From Leptospira sanjuanensis (GTDB lineage: Bacteria; Spirochaetota; Leptospiria; Leptospirales; Leptospiraceae), in the NCBI RefSeq assembly GCF_022267325.1, contig NZ_JAIZBG010000001.1, positions 3,894,158 through 3,958,157 on the forward strand: 64,000 nt of DNA, read 5' to 3'. The position numbers were made by a program, and so were the translations under genes. A model generated the notes under the pieces. The model saw only the letters and a program-made list of their open reading frames with translations, made no database searches and had not been told where the DNA came from. Below, piece after piece: positions 31,575-44,241 of this stretch (position 1 is its first letter; each line of letters begins with the position of its first letter).

Positions 31575-32813
31575 TTAGTCAAGACAAAACCGAACCGCTT
31601 CGTCGATAATATCGCAGGCGGAATTTATTTCGTCGTGTTGGATAACGAGAGGAGGAGCGAATCGAATCGTATGATCGTGCGTTGTCTTTGCAAGAAGCCC
31701 TAATTTCAGAAGTTGATTGCACACGTCTTTCGCCGCCGACTTTCCGTTCTTTTCCTTGAATTGAATCGCGTTCAACAAACCTTTTCCGCGCACCGCTTCG
31801 ATCGCATTTTCGTATTTGGATTTCAGAAGATCCATTCTCTTGCGGAAGACTTCCCCCATTTGAAAAGAATTTTCTGGCATTTTTTCTTCGATCAAAACTT
31901 GAACCGCACGTTTTGCAACGGCGCATGCGAGCGGATTTCCTCCGTAAGTGGAACCGTGTTCTCCCGGTCGAATCGTCAACATCACTTCGTCACTGGACAA
32001 AACTCCGGATACGGGAAGAATTCCGCCGGACAACGCTTTTCCCAAAACGAGAATGTCCGGCTTTACGTTTTCATAATCCGCCGCGAGAAGTTTTCCCGTT
32101 CTTCCTAAACCGGTTTGCACTTCGTCAAGAATTAACAATGCCCCCGCTTCGTTGCAAAGACGTTTGCTTTCCGCGAGATAACCTTCGTTCGGAACGATAA
32201 TTCCCGCTTCTCCCTGAATCGGCTCGACCATAAAGCCCGCGACATTCTCATCTTGCAAAGCGAGTTTCAACGCATTCAAATCGTTAAACGGAATGATTTC
32301 AAAGCCGGGAACAAACGGACCGAATCCTCTCGTGCTCAAAGGATCGGTGGACGCAGAAATTGCTCCGATGCTTCTTCCCCAAAAATTCCCGGAAGCGAAA
32401 AGAATCTTCGCTTTGTTTTCATGAATTCCTTTTACTTTATAACCCCACTTTCTGCAAAGTTTCACCGAGGTTTCGGCGGCTTCGACGCCGGTGTTCATGG
32501 GAAGAAGCCTTTGATAACCGAGTAAGTTCGTTAGATATTCCTCATATTCTCCGAGTTGAGAATTATAGAAGGCTCTCGATGTCAGAGTGAGTTTTTGAGA
32601 TTGTTCGATCAAAGTCCGGACGATTTCAGGATGACAATGTCCTTGATTGACCGCCGAATACGCGGATAAAAAATCAAAGTAGCGTTTTCCTTCGACGTCG
32701 TATAAATAAATTCTTTCGCCTCGCTCCAATACGACGGGCAACGGTTCGTAATTCGAAGCTCCGAAATTATTTTCCAATCGAATGTAATAGGATGAATCCT
32801 TAACGAGAGACAT
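31575..32813 (-). CDS. rocD: Ornithine aminotransferase (ornithine-oxo-acid transaminase)
   Basis: 412 residues, the normal length for class III aminotransferases. It moves the delta-amino group of ornithine to 2-oxoglutarate, giving glutamate semialdehyde, in arginine/proline metabolism. Motifs: [69 protein letters not shown] (PLP aspartate) and [14 protein letters not shown] with the Schiff-base lysine. The [11 protein letters not shown] pattern is typical of RocD rather than ArgD. PLP-dependent and cytoplasmic. A small zinc-ribbon gene follows. Confidence 0.93.
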   Translation of the reverse strand: MSLVKDSSYYIRLENNFGASNYEPLPVVLERGERIYLYDVEGKRYFDFLSAYSAVNQGHCHPEIVRTLIEQSQKLTLTSRAFYNSQLGEYEEYLTNLLGYQRLLPMNTGVEAAETSVKLCRKWGYKVKGIHENKAKILFASGNFWGRSIGAISASTDPLSTRGFGPFVPGFEIIPFNDLNALKLALQDENVAGFMVEPIQGEAGIIVPNEGYLAESKRLCNEAGALLILDEVQTGLGRTGKLLAADYENVKPDILVLGKALSGGILPVSGVLSSDEVMLTIRPGEHGSTYGGNPLACAVAKRAVQVLIEEKMPENSFQMGEVFRKRMDLLKSKYENAIEAVRGKGLLNAIQFKEKNGKSAAKDVCNQLLKLGLLAKTTHDHTIRFAPPLVIQHDEINSACDIIDEAVRFCLD

Positions 32814-32977
32814 ACTTCCTATTGAAGAACAAGATTCGACCGATACAAGGAAATTTTTATCCAGTATTGAAACGGGATTTTTTTCTCTCTAAAAACGATT
32901 CTCGATTCTTTTCCCTTGACTTTTACTTTTTACGAAATCAAATTCTCGGAAAGTTTCGGAGCGTTCAGGAATATACA

Positions 32978-33352
32978 ATGAAGATTTCATCGATAAGAAT
33001 TTATCTCATCCTTTTCGTTACATTTATTACAATCGGGAATTGTATTTACACGAATGTAAAAACCCCCGGCTGGTTCTATTCACAAAGTTATACGGACGTC
33101 CGCGGAATGGAACCTGTTGGAAAACTTTCGGGACAATCCTGCGGAGAAAGTTGGCTTTGGCTCGTTTATACGGGCGACGAAAGTTACGAAGCCGCCGTTC
33201 AAAACGCGATTCAGGATAAAGCGGATCTTCTCTTCGACGTTCAAACGGATTATTACATCAAATCGATATTCTTTAATCTCTATTTTTATAAATGCACGCG
33301 GGTCACGGGAATCGGTGTAAAACTTCCTCAAAGATTGATGAAGAAAGAGTAA
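32978..33352 (+). CDS. TRL-like family lipoprotein
   Basis: 124 residues from ATG 32978, which has AGGA eight bases upstream; the open frame begins at 32822 but its first 52 codons have no signal. The signal peptide has a lipobox TIGNC near residue 21. The mature domain matches TRL-like proteins: GKLSGQSCGESWLWL, TGDESYEAAVQNAI, a KADLLFDVQTDYYIK beta-hairpin and a final CTRVTGIGV strand. The family's function is unknown. It is followed six bases later by another lipoprotein gene, probably in one operon. Confidence 0.8.
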   Translation: MKISSIRIYLILFVTFITIGNCIYTNVKTPGWFYSQSYTDVRGMEPVGKLSGQSCGESWLWLVYTGDESYEAAVQNAIQDKADLLFDVQTDYYIKSIFFNLYFYKCTRVTGIGVKLPQRLMKKE

Positions 33353-33358
33353 AAAGAA

Positions 33359-33946
33359 ATGAACCTTCGTCTTAAAATTCTCGCCTTATTTTTATTAGGC
33401 GCGATTTTGCTTTTAAACTGCGCTCTTCCGATCGGAAGCCGTAGAACGCTCGTAAAACGGAATCCGATGCCTTATCCCACGGAGCCCGTTTTGTCCGTCG
33501 AAAATCAGGTTTCGATTGCGGGAACGTATTTCAGAGATCCGTCGATTCATTACGGAAATGCGTCCACAAGGCTGCGTTTGTTCGGATTCGATGGATTCAT
33601 CCATTCCACTTCTTCTCTTCCGCATAAGGATATGTTTCACGGCTCTCTCGACGATTGGGATTGGTCCAAACATAGAATCATTCGTTTCGAAGGACAAAGT
33701 CAAGGTTGTCAAAGAGGGGTTACTTTGATTCTTCCTTTGAGACAAGGTGAACGGGAAGCCTTGGTGCCGGTCTCTTTCGTTTTCGGCAAGACGAGTTTTT
33801 ATGACGAACTCAAACAAGAGATGGAAAAGAACAAGATCAAAGCTATGTTCGATTCAAGATTGGACATCGAGCAAACCGCGTATCTATTCTTCTTAATCCA
33901 AAAAAGATGCATTCGTTTTCGAAGTTATGCTATTCAGGAATTTTAA
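33359..33946 (+). CDS. Putative lipoprotein, unknown
   Basis: 195 residues with a signal peptide and lipobox LLLNC (cysteine near residue 21). The mature protein shows no recognised domain. Its central part (about 50-130) has beta-type segments and its C-terminus ends with a helix around [17 protein letters not shown]. It follows the TRL-like gene by six bases and precedes the DUF423 gene, so the three may form an operon. Confidence 0.7.
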   Translation: MNLRLKILALFLLGAILLLNCALPIGSRRTLVKRNPMPYPTEPVLSVENQVSIAGTYFRDPSIHYGNASTRLRLFGFDGFIHSTSSLPHKDMFHGSLDDWDWSKHRIIRFEGQSQGCQRGVTLILPLRQGEREALVPVSFVFGKTSFYDELKQEMEKNKIKAMFDSRLDIEQTAYLFFLIQKRCIRFRSYAIQEF

Positions 33947-33964
33947 CGGAATTTCATTGAGTCT

Positions 33965-34351
33965 ATGATAGGAAAACAAAAAACGATTCTCATCCTTTCC
34001 GCTTTATCCGGATTTTTAGGAGTTGCGTTAGGCGCCTTTGGTGCTCACGCCCTCAAATCCTTTTTAAGCGCACAAATGCTCGTCATCTACGAAACCGGAA
34101 ACCGTTATCACTTGATTCATAGCATTCCTCCTTTGCTTTTAGCTTTAACCGGATATGCCAGTACGAACCGACTTGCTTGGATTTCCTCGATTTTATTTTT
34201 AACGGGAATTCTTATCTTCTCCGGTTCTTTATACATATTGGCGATCACGGAAGTTCGGATTTTAGGAGCGATCACTCCGATCGGAGGCGTTTCCTTTTTG
34301 GCGGCGTGGGCCCTTCTCGGATTTTCCGCGTTTACGAAGAAGAACGACTAA
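33965..34351 (+). CDS. DUF423 membrane protein (YwdK-like)
   Basis: 128 residues with four membrane helices. The N-terminal signature LSGFLGVALGAFGAHALKSF and the following ETGNRYHLIHSI match DUF423 (YwdK/YgdD) proteins, small inner membrane proteins of unknown function present across bacteria. Its stop codon overlaps the stop of the convergent gene (CTAA at 34348-34351). Confidence 0.9.
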   Translation: MIGKQKTILILSALSGFLGVALGAFGAHALKSFLSAQMLVIYETGNRYHLIHSIPPLLLALTGYASTNRLAWISSILFLTGILIFSGSLYILAITEVRILGAITPIGGVSFLAAWALLGFSAFTKKND

Positions 34352-34677
34352 CGTTTCGTTCCATAATAGAATTTGCCTTTTTTCTCGATCAGTTTTCGCG
34401 TAATCAAACCTTCCGCGATGATCAAAAGTCCCTGGACTGCGGATTCTTTTTTGGAAGTTTCCGCGTCCTTTTGTTCGGTCATCAACTGATGAACATATTG
34501 TCTTCGATTGTTTTCCAAGACTCCGAGCATAGAGCCGCAAACCTTGCTGTCTCCGATCAAAAAAGCCAACGCTAGAGTCTGCGGAGGCGTTTCGTTGCAA
34601 AGATAATAGAGCGCGAGATTGTCAAAGTAAGAAAGTTCTTCAAACGACTTTACCGTGAGTTCTTCTTTTTCATCCAT
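34348..34677 (-). CDS. Small protein resembling the FliG middle domain
   Basis: 109 residues from ATG 34675-34677, which lies inside the end of the upstream peptidase gene (overlap ATGGATGA). The first half, with [20 protein letters not shown] followed by [10 protein letters not shown], resembles the EHPQT-containing helix pair of the FliG middle (ARM_M) domain, while the second half is a helical extension. FliG is the flagellar switch protein that binds FliF, FliM and the motor. Spirochaetes keep more than one FliG-type protein, but this one lacks both N- and C-terminal domains. It is an uncertain call; it may be a generic helical protein. Confidence 0.45.
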   Translation of the reverse strand: MDEKEELTVKSFEELSYFDNLALYYLCNETPPQTLALAFLIGDSKVCGSMLGVLENNRRQYVHQLMTEQKDAETSKKESAVQGLLIIAEGLITRKLIEKKGKFYYGTKR

Positions 34678-36223
34678 GTTTAATCGATTCCAATTCGACA
34701 AGCTTTTGTTCGAGATATTTTACGAGATGGGAAGAATCCGGATCGGAACCGGTCGCTGATCGAACAAGATCCTCCGCGGATTCGTATTTTCCCTTCCAAT
34801 GGACATTTTTCCTCAGCCAATTGAGGAGAGAAGAAAAGTCTTGGTCCTTCCTTACTTCCGCCGCAAAATTCGGATTCTCTTTGGAGAACGCTTGAAAGAG
34901 CTGAGCAGAATAAATATTTCCGAGCGTGTAAGTCGGAAAGTAACCAAAGGCGCCGCCGCTCCAATGAACGTCCTGCAAAACTCCTTCGCGATCGGAAGGA
35001 ACGTCGATTCCGAATAAATCCTTCATCTTGGAATTCCATATCTCCGGCAGTTCCGCAACTTGTATCTTACCGTTGATGAGTTCCCTTTCAATTTCAAAAC
35101 GGAGAATGATATGAAGATTGTACGTGATCTGATCCGCTTCCACTCGAATCAAAGACGGGGAAGATTGATTGATATACGAAAAAAGTTTCGAGAAATTCAG
35201 TTCGTTTTCTTGGACGTTTAAAGTCTTGAGAAGAATCGGATAATACATCTCCCAGAATTCTTTCGATCTTCCCACTTGATTTTCCCATAGTCTGCTCTGT
35301 GATTCGTGAATTCCCAAGGAAACGGAATCGTGCAACGGAGAAGGACCGCCCTCGATTTCGGATATTCCCGCTTCGTAAAGAGAATGCCCGGTTTCATGCA
35401 AAATACTGAATATAGAGGAAAGGGGATCTTTCAGATCGTAACGAGTCGTGATCCGTTTGTCCTTACCCCCGAGCGAAGTTGAAAACGGATGCTCGCTCGG
35501 GTCGAGACGCGAAATTTTCGGAGACAATCCTAAAATCGAAGGTAGGATTTCTCCGAGTTGTTTTTGAAGAAAGATCGGAATCTCCCTCGGAAACGGATTC
35601 GAGAATTTCTTTCCTCTTGCGACCAAAGGTTTTAAGGAATTCTTTAGATTAAAAAATAACTTTTCTAAGTTCGCAGCTCTTTCGCCGGGTTCATAACCTT
35701 CCAGCAAAGCGTCATACGCTTCCGTTCGATAACCGTAACACTCGGCTTGTTTTCTGCTGAGTTCCACGATCTTGGAAAGAATCGAAGCGAAATCCGCAAA
35801 TCGATTCTCCTTTCTTGCTTTAGCCCAAACCGCGTGAGCCTTGCTTGTGGTTACGGAAAATTCCTCCACAAGTTCTTGTGAAAGACGTCGGGAACGATCG
35901 AGATCCTTGAACAAGATTTCGAATTCAACCTTACGTTCCTTTTGGCCTGGAAGATTCTTTTGCTCGTTTTCGTTTCTTGCCTTATCAGCAAGTTTGTAAA
36001 AACTTTCACCCGCATATTTCGAATGAATCAATCCGGAAAGTAGGCCGATCTGCGATCCTCTCTCGGCTCTTCCTTCCTCGGGTAGCGTGATCTCTGAATC
36101 CCAGTGAAGGACGCTTAGAATATTTCTGAGCGTGGAGATCTCTTGATAAACGGATCTGTATTCCGCAAAAGATTTTAGTTCGGTCCGAATCGATTCGGGA
36201 AAAAGGTTCTCGTACTCTTTCAT
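34670..36223 (-). CDS. Carboxypeptidase Taq (M32) metallopeptidase
   Basis: 517 residues from ATG 36221-36223; a longer frame starting with GTG at 36274 is less likely. It belongs to the M32 family with the zinc motif HETGH in [16 protein letters not shown] and the downstream [20 protein letters not shown], which provides the third ligand. Other family marks are [16 protein letters not shown] near the N-terminus and [20 protein letters not shown]. It removes C-terminal amino acids from peptides in the cytoplasm. It is typically about 500 residues, so complete. It is translationally coupled to the small FliG-like gene. Confidence 0.93.
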   Translation of the reverse strand: MKEYENLFPESIRTELKSFAEYRSVYQEISTLRNILSVLHWDSEITLPEEGRAERGSQIGLLSGLIHSKYAGESFYKLADKARNENEQKNLPGQKERKVEFEILFKDLDRSRRLSQELVEEFSVTTSKAHAVWAKARKENRFADFASILSKIVELSRKQAECYGYRTEAYDALLEGYEPGERAANLEKLFFNLKNSLKPLVARGKKFSNPFPREIPIFLQKQLGEILPSILGLSPKISRLDPSEHPFSTSLGGKDKRITTRYDLKDPLSSIFSILHETGHSLYEAGISEIEGGPSPLHDSVSLGIHESQSRLWENQVGRSKEFWEMYYPILLKTLNVQENELNFSKLFSYINQSSPSLIRVEADQITYNLHIILRFEIERELINGKIQVAELPEIWNSKMKDLFGIDVPSDREGVLQDVHWSGGAFGYFPTYTLGNIYSAQLFQAFSKENPNFAAEVRKDQDFSSLLNWLRKNVHWKGKYESAEDLVRSATGSDPDSSHLVKYLEQKLVELESIKHG

Positions 36224-36298
36224 CTCAGTGGATAGTAAAAAATCTTCTTTTAGATTGACAAGTACCCTACCCACAAAAAAATGATTTTTGCACGATAA

Positions 36299-36603
<305 letters not shown>

Positions 36604-36679
36604 GATCACTCCTTCCTCTCAGTTTTGACTCGACAATTCACAATTAGTCAATAAATTATAGCGACTTTCGGGAGGAGAT

Positions 36680-37294
36680 ATGAACCGTAACCGTTTTTCC
36701 ATTTTTCTATTATTGACCGTTTTAATTCCGTTTAGCCTTTCTTCTCAAAACGAAACGATCAACGTAGCATCTAACTCTTGGCCTAAAGATCTAGCGTCTT
36801 TTGATACGTTTCGAAACGAACAATCCACGACCCCGCAAGGCGCACTGATTTCGCTCGTTGCGGCTTTGGATCTATATTCAAAAAACAAGGAAGAGGGGGT
36901 AAAGGCTTTGATTCTTGTGGTGGATTCTTCCCATCTTTCGCAGGATACAAACGGGTACAAAGGATTCTCGTTAAGCAGAAATCTAACGGACCTCGTCAAA
37001 AGACAAATCGAACAACATCCGTATTTAATCGGTTCTTACCTTCCCGGATCGTCCGCTTCGAACGGTTATGTTCCCGGCGGCGCGCCCTATTCATTTACGA
37101 TCACGGCAAACCGCTTCAGTGGAACGGAAGAATCCGGGCAAAGAAAATTATTCATCCCTTCCTCAGGAGCGGACAGCGCAAGACCGGTTACGTTAAAGCG
37201 AAATGCAAAGGGCGTGTGGAAGGCACAGGAATTTTCCAGTCTTTTAGTCGGAATCAAAAAGCCCGTTACTAAAAACGCGGCCGACGATCTTTGA
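36680..37294 (+). CDS. Exported protein of unknown function
   Basis: 204 residues with a signal peptide (FSIFLLLTVLIPFSLSSQ, cleavage near residue 22) and a strong GGAGGAG ribosome binding site. No cysteine at the cleavage site, so it is not a lipoprotein. The mature part contains GALISLVAALDLYSKNKEE and a serine/glycine-rich loop, LPGSSASNGYVPGGAP, followed by beta-rich sequence. I recognise no family. It is monocistronic, preceded by the tRNA-Gly duplication. Confidence 0.7.
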   Translation: MNRNRFSIFLLLTVLIPFSLSSQNETINVASNSWPKDLASFDTFRNEQSTTPQGALISLVAALDLYSKNKEEGVKALILVVDSSHLSQDTNGYKGFSLSRNLTDLVKRQIEQHPYLIGSYLPGSSASNGYVPGGAPYSFTITANRFSGTEESGQRKLFIPSSGADSARPVTLKRNAKGVWKAQEFSSLLVGIKKPVTKNAADDL

Positions 37295-37361
37295 TAGATT
37301 GTTATATTCAGGAATTCTTATATTTAAATTTCGATCGGGAGCTGCAACCGTAAGACAAGAA

Positions 37362-37385
37362 ATCGGTTCCGACTTTGGAACCGAT
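37362..37385 (+). terminator. Stem-loop after the exported-protein gene
   Basis: ATCGGTTCC (37362-37370) and GGAACCGAT (37377-37385) form a nine-base stem with a six-base loop about 70 bases after the stop. There is no U-run, so this may be a weak or Rho-assisted end. Between 37295 and 37666 nothing else is clear. Confidence 0.4.
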
Positions 37386-37408
37386 CCGAGGAATTTGAAA
37401 ATCCGATT

Positions 37409-37648
37409 CTATCTCTGAATCGAATTTTCAGATCGATTGTTTTGTATCTCATTCAGGAAAACTATATTGGTCGGGTTGTTTTCCAAAATGCTATCGGCGA
37501 GGGTCTCCAACAACTTTCCGATTCTTTTACTTTGGGAAAGATCCGGCTTACGGGAGATTTTATCCGGCTGATTTTCCGGGTTATCTTCGTTCGCTCGGGA
37601 ATACACGGGAATCCTCCAAAAGGGTGTAAGGGAAAGAATGCGCCGCAT
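37409..37648 (-). CDS. Small hypothetical protein, doubtful
   Basis: 79-residue open frame 18 bases downstream of lpxD on the same strand, with ATG 37646-37648 and an AGG nine bases upstream. The C-terminal part (KRIGKLLETLADSILENNPT) is helical. No family is recognised. Codon use is not obviously wrong, but the frame could be chance in an intergenic stretch. Confidence 0.25.
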   Translation of the reverse strand: MRRILSLTPFWRIPVYSRANEDNPENQPDKISRKPDLSQSKRIGKLLETLADSILENNPTNIVFLNEIQNNRSENSIQR

Positions 37649-37666
37649 TTTTAAGACCTGTCAAGC

Positions 37667-38725
37667 TCAATCCTTCTCCTCGATTTTAATTCCCGCGTGT
37701 TTTTCCAGCTCTTTGACTCGTTTAGCCCATTTTTGAAAGTTCACGAGATTGTGGATGTTTACGCGCACTTTTTGAAATTCCGGAAAGGTTAAACCGTAAT
37801 CCCAGCCCACGAAGATATCTTTTTTCTTGGGAGAATTTCGCAGCGAGGTTCCGCCCGCGATGATCGTTCCCGCAGGAACATGAAGATGATCGGCAACCGC
37901 ACAAGCTCCGCCGATGATCACGTCGTCTTCGACGATCGTGCTTCCGGCAACGCCGCTTTGTCCGGCGATGATGATATTCTTTCCCAAGACGCAGTTATGC
38001 GCGACGTGAACCATATTATCGAATTTGCATCCGTTTCCGATGACTGTGTCTTCCAACCCGCCTCGATCGACCGCACATAAGGAACCCATCTCCACATCGT
38101 CTCCGATGATCACTCCGCCGACTTGAGGAATTTTCGTATGCGTTCCGTTTACGGTAACGAATTTAAAACCGTCTCCGCCGATCGAACAATTTCCCGAACA
38201 GATAAAACGTTTCCCGATGATCACTCCGTGCTGAATGGAAGAATTCGGACCGATATGAGAACCTTCTCCGATCGTCACGTTACGCGAAATTTTCACTCCG
38301 TCTTCCAAATATGTGTTCGCTCCGATCACTGAGTTTTCACCGATCACTACATATTCTCCGACAGTAACTCCCGCTCCCAATTTCGCGCTTGGATGAATCA
38401 ACGCCGTGGAAGAAATTTTTCCGGAAGGGACATAAGGAGGATAGAGAGCATTTAGGACTTCCGCAAGACTCAGTTCAGGATTCGATACGACAAGGCACGG
38501 CAAGGAAATTTCACGTGAGAATTCTTCCGTTGTAAGAACGACGCTGGAAAGAGTCTTCTTCGCGTCGCTTAACATTTTCTTATTGGAAAGAAAGCTGATG
38601 GAGCCGTTCGCTCCCGGAGTAAGAGTCGCGACCTTATCGATCAAAATCGATTCCGGTGTTTGCGTATTGACGATCTTAGATCCGCCGATTTTTTTAGCGA
38701 GATCCGAAAGATTGATTTGGGGCAT
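37667..38725 (-). CDS. lpxD: UDP-3-O-(3-hydroxyacyl)glucosamine N-acyltransferase LpxD
   Basis: 352 residues from ATG 38723-38725, with GAGGG six bases upstream; the frame extends 10 codons further but without support. It adds the N-linked 3-hydroxyacyl chain in lipid A synthesis. The N-terminal uridine-binding domain (about 1-100) is followed by a left-handed beta-helix of hexapeptide repeats ([19 protein letters not shown] and similar), and the catalytic histidine is in [14 protein letters not shown]. The C-terminal helices end the fold. Leptospiral lipid A carries all amide-linked chains because of a diamino sugar, so LpxD-type enzymes matter there. A second lpxD-like gene may exist elsewhere. 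Confidence 0.93.
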   Translation of the reverse strand: MPQINLSDLAKKIGGSKIVNTQTPESILIDKVATLTPGANGSISFLSNKKMLSDAKKTLSSVVLTTEEFSREISLPCLVVSNPELSLAEVLNALYPPYVPSGKISSTALIHPSAKLGAGVTVGEYVVIGENSVIGANTYLEDGVKISRNVTIGEGSHIGPNSSIQHGVIIGKRFICSGNCSIGGDGFKFVTVNGTHTKIPQVGGVIIGDDVEMGSLCAVDRGGLEDTVIGNGCKFDNMVHVAHNCVLGKNIIIAGQSGVAGSTIVEDDVIIGGACAVADHLHVPAGTIIAGGTSLRNSPKKKDIFVGWDYGLTFPEFQKVRVNIHNLVNFQKWAKRVKELEKHAGIKIEEKD

Positions 38726-38844
38726 GTTTCCCTCGTTTTTAATAGGTGGATACACGGAGAAATCAGCGATTCACGGAGTCACTCAAAAAAAGAAAACTTA
38801 CCCGCTCCGCAGCTTATCAAGTTATAAGAATTATTAAAGGCTCT

Positions 38845-38884
38845 ATCAAAATGACCGCTTCGTGCGGCATTTGCACATTTTGAT
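38845..38884. promoter_or_regulatory. Nested inverted repeat between lpxD and fnr
   Basis: ATCAAAATG (38845-38853) pairs exactly with CATTTTGAT (38876-38884), and inside it CCGC (38855-38858) pairs with GCGG (38864-38867). It lies in the divergent promoter region, 120 bases upstream of lpxD and 125 bases upstream of fnr. It could be an operator or a leader hairpin; no known riboswitch is recognised. Confidence 0.35.
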
Positions 38885-39009
38885 CGATGAAAATCCCGAT
38901 TTTGAAACAGCTTCAAGTTTGCAGAAATATCCCGTTTGACGAAATGCCTTCCCCTAAAACCATGTAGGAAATTTGGAAAATTCTTCATTTTTAGGAATTG
39001 TACGCGCTC

Positions 39010-39942
<933 letters not shown>

Positions 39943-39968
39943 TCGTATTCTAAATTCTTAAAATTCGA

Positions 39969-40008
39969 AGCCGAAGGAAATTTTGATTTCTTTCGGCTTT
40001 TTTATTTT
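39969..40008 (+). terminator. Rho-independent terminator of fnr
   Basis: AGCCGAAGGAAA (39969-39980) pairs with TTTCTTTCGGCT (39987-39998), one mismatch, and TTTTTATTTT follows. It lies 27 bases after the fnr stop. This is the clearest terminator in the window. Confidence 0.9.
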
Positions 40009-40168
40009 GAAATCCTGATCGAATCAAAAAACGGATCGATGAAATTTGCATCCGTTGTTATTACTGGTATAAGAATTACATTTATTTGTGCATTTGTGAA
40101 TCGTCTCCTGAATGTCGGCTCCACCGGCAGCCTTCCTAAGTTCGGGTGCGGTTCCGGGAGAATTGTGA

Positions 40169-40384
40169 ATGGGAATTATCCGTGACGTAGACAAGGGCAG
40201 AGGAGAAGTGATTCGGGTGGAAGTATCCGAATACAAAGGAACTAAATATCTGAACCTTCGAGTTTGGTATACGGACAAAGACGGCGAAAAAAAACCGACT
40301 CAAAAAGGAATCGCCATTCCGCCCGAACTCTACGATGAAATCAGAGAAGCGGTAATCGAAGCGGAAAGCGAAGTCAAAGAATAG
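40169..40384 (+). CDS. PC4-type transcriptional coactivator-like protein
   Basis: 71 residues matching the bacterial PC4 (transcriptional coactivator p15) family: [38 protein letters not shown] and [19 protein letters not shown]. The fold is a four-stranded beta-sheet with one helix that binds single-stranded DNA. In eukaryotes PC4 binds melted promoter DNA; bacterial copies are short and of unknown role. A GGGAG ribosome binding site precedes the ATG. The gene is convergent with the vWA-STAS gene, 21 bases apart. Confidence 0.9.
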   Translation: MGIIRDVDKGRGEVIRVEVSEYKGTKYLNLRVWYTDKDGEKKPTQKGIAIPPELYDEIREAVIEAESEVKE

Positions 40385-40405
40385 CTCGGCCGCTTGCGAT
40401 GTGAT

Positions 40406-42025
40406 TCAAAGGCTTCTTTCCTGGATCACATCGTTGATGACGATCCGGGCAGCTTCTTCCGTATCCGCGACCCGAATGTGACTTTCCAATCTTGTGATCG
40501 AGAAAACCTTTTTCACAGAATCTCTTAAATCGGAAACGACCAACTCGCCGCCTCTTCTTTTCAACCAACCTGAAATCTGAATCAAGGTGCCGATCGCCGA
40601 CGAATCGATATAAGAGGAAGCTTTCAGATTGATGACGATAAACCGAAACCCTTCGTGCATTTTTTCCTGAATGTTGGTTTTCAACTCGGGACATTTATAC
40701 AAATCGATATCTCCCGTTGATTTATAGACGAAGATTTGATCGTGATATTCGATATCCTCCGAAATGGGATCGATGTTTCTATATTGGATGTCCGAAGCGC
40801 CGGCCATCAGATGTTTTCCGGCCGTTTTCGAATTCTCCTTAATCTTCGCTTCCAGAGCCTCCAGACGCGATTTCAAAGAACTCATAACTTCGGGGGCGAG
40901 ATCGATCTGATGATCCACTTCCTTAATCAACGCACTCAGGATTTTAGAAGCTTCTTCCAACGAACCTTCTTTGATCAAGGAACTGGCCTTTTTCAAAGCC
41001 TTTCCCGATTTTGCGACGATCGTTTCCACGATCACGTCCGCGTCTTCTTTGACCGATTGGGATTTCCAATCCGGCTTTAACTCGAACTCGACGTTTTCCA
41101 ATTTCATCTTATCGCTAAGATTGTAAAACGAACTCGATATTTTGATTCCCCCGATTTGATCCGAATTGTGGATCAGATTTTCAGGATGTGTCCTGACCCG
41201 AACCACGACGTTTCTAATGTCGTCCGCGCGCATATCTCCGCATTGAAGAACGACCGATTTGATTCTGCTCGGTTGATCCGGATCCATTTCGGTATAAAAG
41301 GGAATGTCGCTTATCAATTCTAAGAACTCCACGTCTTTCCCGAACAAAACTTTCGTCTCGATGGATTGCGCGTATAAGGAACCGATATCTCCGAACTCGC
41401 GGAAAAAAATATCTCCGGTTCCTTCCGGACTTTCTATGTAATAAAAATTTCCGCCGCCGGCATCGGCAATATCCTTCAAAAGAATCTCGTTGAAGTCGTC
41501 TCCGAAACCGATAACGGTGGTTGATATTCCTTTTTTGTAATGATCGGAAGCGATCTGAATCAGATCCACCGGATCCGTAATCCCTTGCGTAGGATTTCCG
41601 TCCGTCAATAGAATCGCGCGTTTATAAACGGATGGATCGGAAAACATCTCCAAACCGCGTAACGTGTGCAGCCATCCCCCCGATAAGTTTGTGGAAGTTC
41701 CCGGAAGAATCGTATGAATCCGATTGACGATCGAATTTTTTTCGACGAGTTGTACGATCGGTTGAATTACGTGAATGTCTTCCGCGTAAGCGACGATGGA
41801 AAGAAAATCTCTTCGAGTCAACCAGTTGACCAAAGAGGAAGCCGCTTGAATGACCGCTTCCAACTTTTCTCCTTTCATCGACCAGCTTCTATCGATCGCC
41901 AATCCTAATACGATCGGTCTTCGATCGGGATTAGCCGCTCCGGTGGGGGAATTCAGACGGATTAAGACGGAATTGTTTCTGTTTTCCGAGACTTCGTTAT
42001 GTAAAAACTTCGCGGAGAGAATCAT
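40406..42025 (-). CDS. vWA domain protein with C-terminal STAS (anti-sigma-antagonist) domain
   Basis: 539 residues from ATG 42023-42025; the frame runs further but overlaps the divergent tadA. Residues about 1-230 are a von Willebrand A domain with an intact MIDAS motif DRSWS (about residue 45), RRDFLSIVAYAEDIHVI, and threonine/aspartate segments LPGTSTNLSGG and LLTDGNPTQGITD. A middle beta-sandwich and helical region follows (about 240-400). The C-terminus (about 425-539) is a STAS domain: FIVINLKASSYIDSSAIGT, LIQISGWLKRRGGELVVSDL and VKKVFSITRLESHIRV. STAS domains are usually phosphorylated on the serine in DSSAIGT by a kinase-like anti-sigma factor. The combination suggests a metal-dependent protein-binding module linked to a partner-switch. 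No kinase or phosphatase gene is next to it. Confidence 0.85.
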   Translation of the reverse strand: MILSAKFLHNEVSENRNNSVLIRLNSPTGAANPDRRPIVLGLAIDRSWSMKGEKLEAVIQAASSLVNWLTRRDFLSIVAYAEDIHVIQPIVQLVEKNSIVNRIHTILPGTSTNLSGGWLHTLRGLEMFSDPSVYKRAILLTDGNPTQGITDPVDLIQIASDHYKKGISTTVIGFGDDFNEILLKDIADAGGGNFYYIESPEGTGDIFFREFGDIGSLYAQSIETKVLFGKDVEFLELISDIPFYTEMDPDQPSRIKSVVLQCGDMRADDIRNVVVRVRTHPENLIHNSDQIGGIKISSSFYNLSDKMKLENVEFELKPDWKSQSVKEDADVIVETIVAKSGKALKKASSLIKEGSLEEASKILSALIKEVDHQIDLAPEVMSSLKSRLEALEAKIKENSKTAGKHLMAGASDIQYRNIDPISEDIEYHDQIFVYKSTGDIDLYKCPELKTNIQEKMHEGFRFIVINLKASSYIDSSAIGTLIQISGWLKRRGGELVVSDLRDSVKKVFSITRLESHIRVADTEEAARIVINDVIQERSL

Positions 42026-42083
42026 TCCGTAGAAAAAACCATTTACCGAAGGTCCGATCAAGAAGAATTTGTAGAGTATCTCT

Positions 42084-42632
42084 ATGCGCGGATCTCTAAA
42101 TGATAAGAATGGAGTTGGAAAAAAACATATTCTTACGAATGCAGGCATTTCTATCGGCGAGAATTTCAATTCTTCGTTAGGCGATGTCATTCTTTCCGAC
42201 TTTATACAGAGAATGGAGAATCTCGTTTTGCACGCAGGAGAAGAAATTCCCAGCTTTACTAGAATTTATCACAAGCAAGAGCTCGTCAGCGAAACGTTGA
42301 ACGAAGTGGAGAAGAACAAGGATTCTTCCTTTCATAGCGAAATTCTTTGTATTCGAGACGCGAAGGAAAAACTGAAAACTCGTTATCTCTCGGATTGTAT
42401 TCTCATCACATCTTTAGAGCCTTGTTTGATGTGCGCGGGAACGATTCTTCTTTCTAGAATTCCGAAAGTAATTTATCTTCTGCCTGCAAAACAGGGAGAA
42501 GGAATTTCTTCTCTGAGTATCGAAACGATCTATTCTCGAAATTTTTTCCCCGAACTCATTTGTATTCCGGCTGAGATTTCGAAAAATGCGTTCAAGTCGT
42601 TTTTCAAAGCCAGAAGAAAGAAATTCAATTGA
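42084..42632 (+). CDS. tadA: tRNA-specific adenosine-34 deaminase-like (TadA family)
   Basis: 182 residues of the cytidine/deoxycytidylate deaminase fold. The zinc site is [11 protein letters not shown] (His and the catalytic Glu; family consensus HAE) and [10 protein letters not shown] (PCxxC). TadA converts A34 to inosine in tRNA-Arg(ACG). The N-terminal part is more divergent than usual: the region corresponding to GEVPVGAV is [11 protein letters not shown]. Start at 42084 or at 42213. Context supports TadA: it precedes tRNA-Ser, dnaX, ebfC and recR, the same run found around B. subtilis yaaJ. Enzyme assignment is good; the substrate is inferred. Confidence 0.78.
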   Translation: MRGSLNDKNGVGKKHILTNAGISIGENFNSSLGDVILSDFIQRMENLVLHAGEEIPSFTRIYHKQELVSETLNEVEKNKDSSFHSEILCIRDAKEKLKTRYLSDCILITSLEPCLMCAGTILLSRIPKVIYLLPAKQGEGISSLSIETIYSRNFFPELICIPAEISKNAFKSFFKARRKKFN

Positions 42633-42649
42633 CGTACAGCCTCTCGACA

Positions 42650-44237
<1,588 letters not shown>

Positions 44238-44241
44238 CGTT

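Noticed and set aside
38508..38521. Third parS-like site in lpxD (TTTCACGTGAGAA)
   Set aside because: Only one half-site matches; outer bases do not form the required palindrome.
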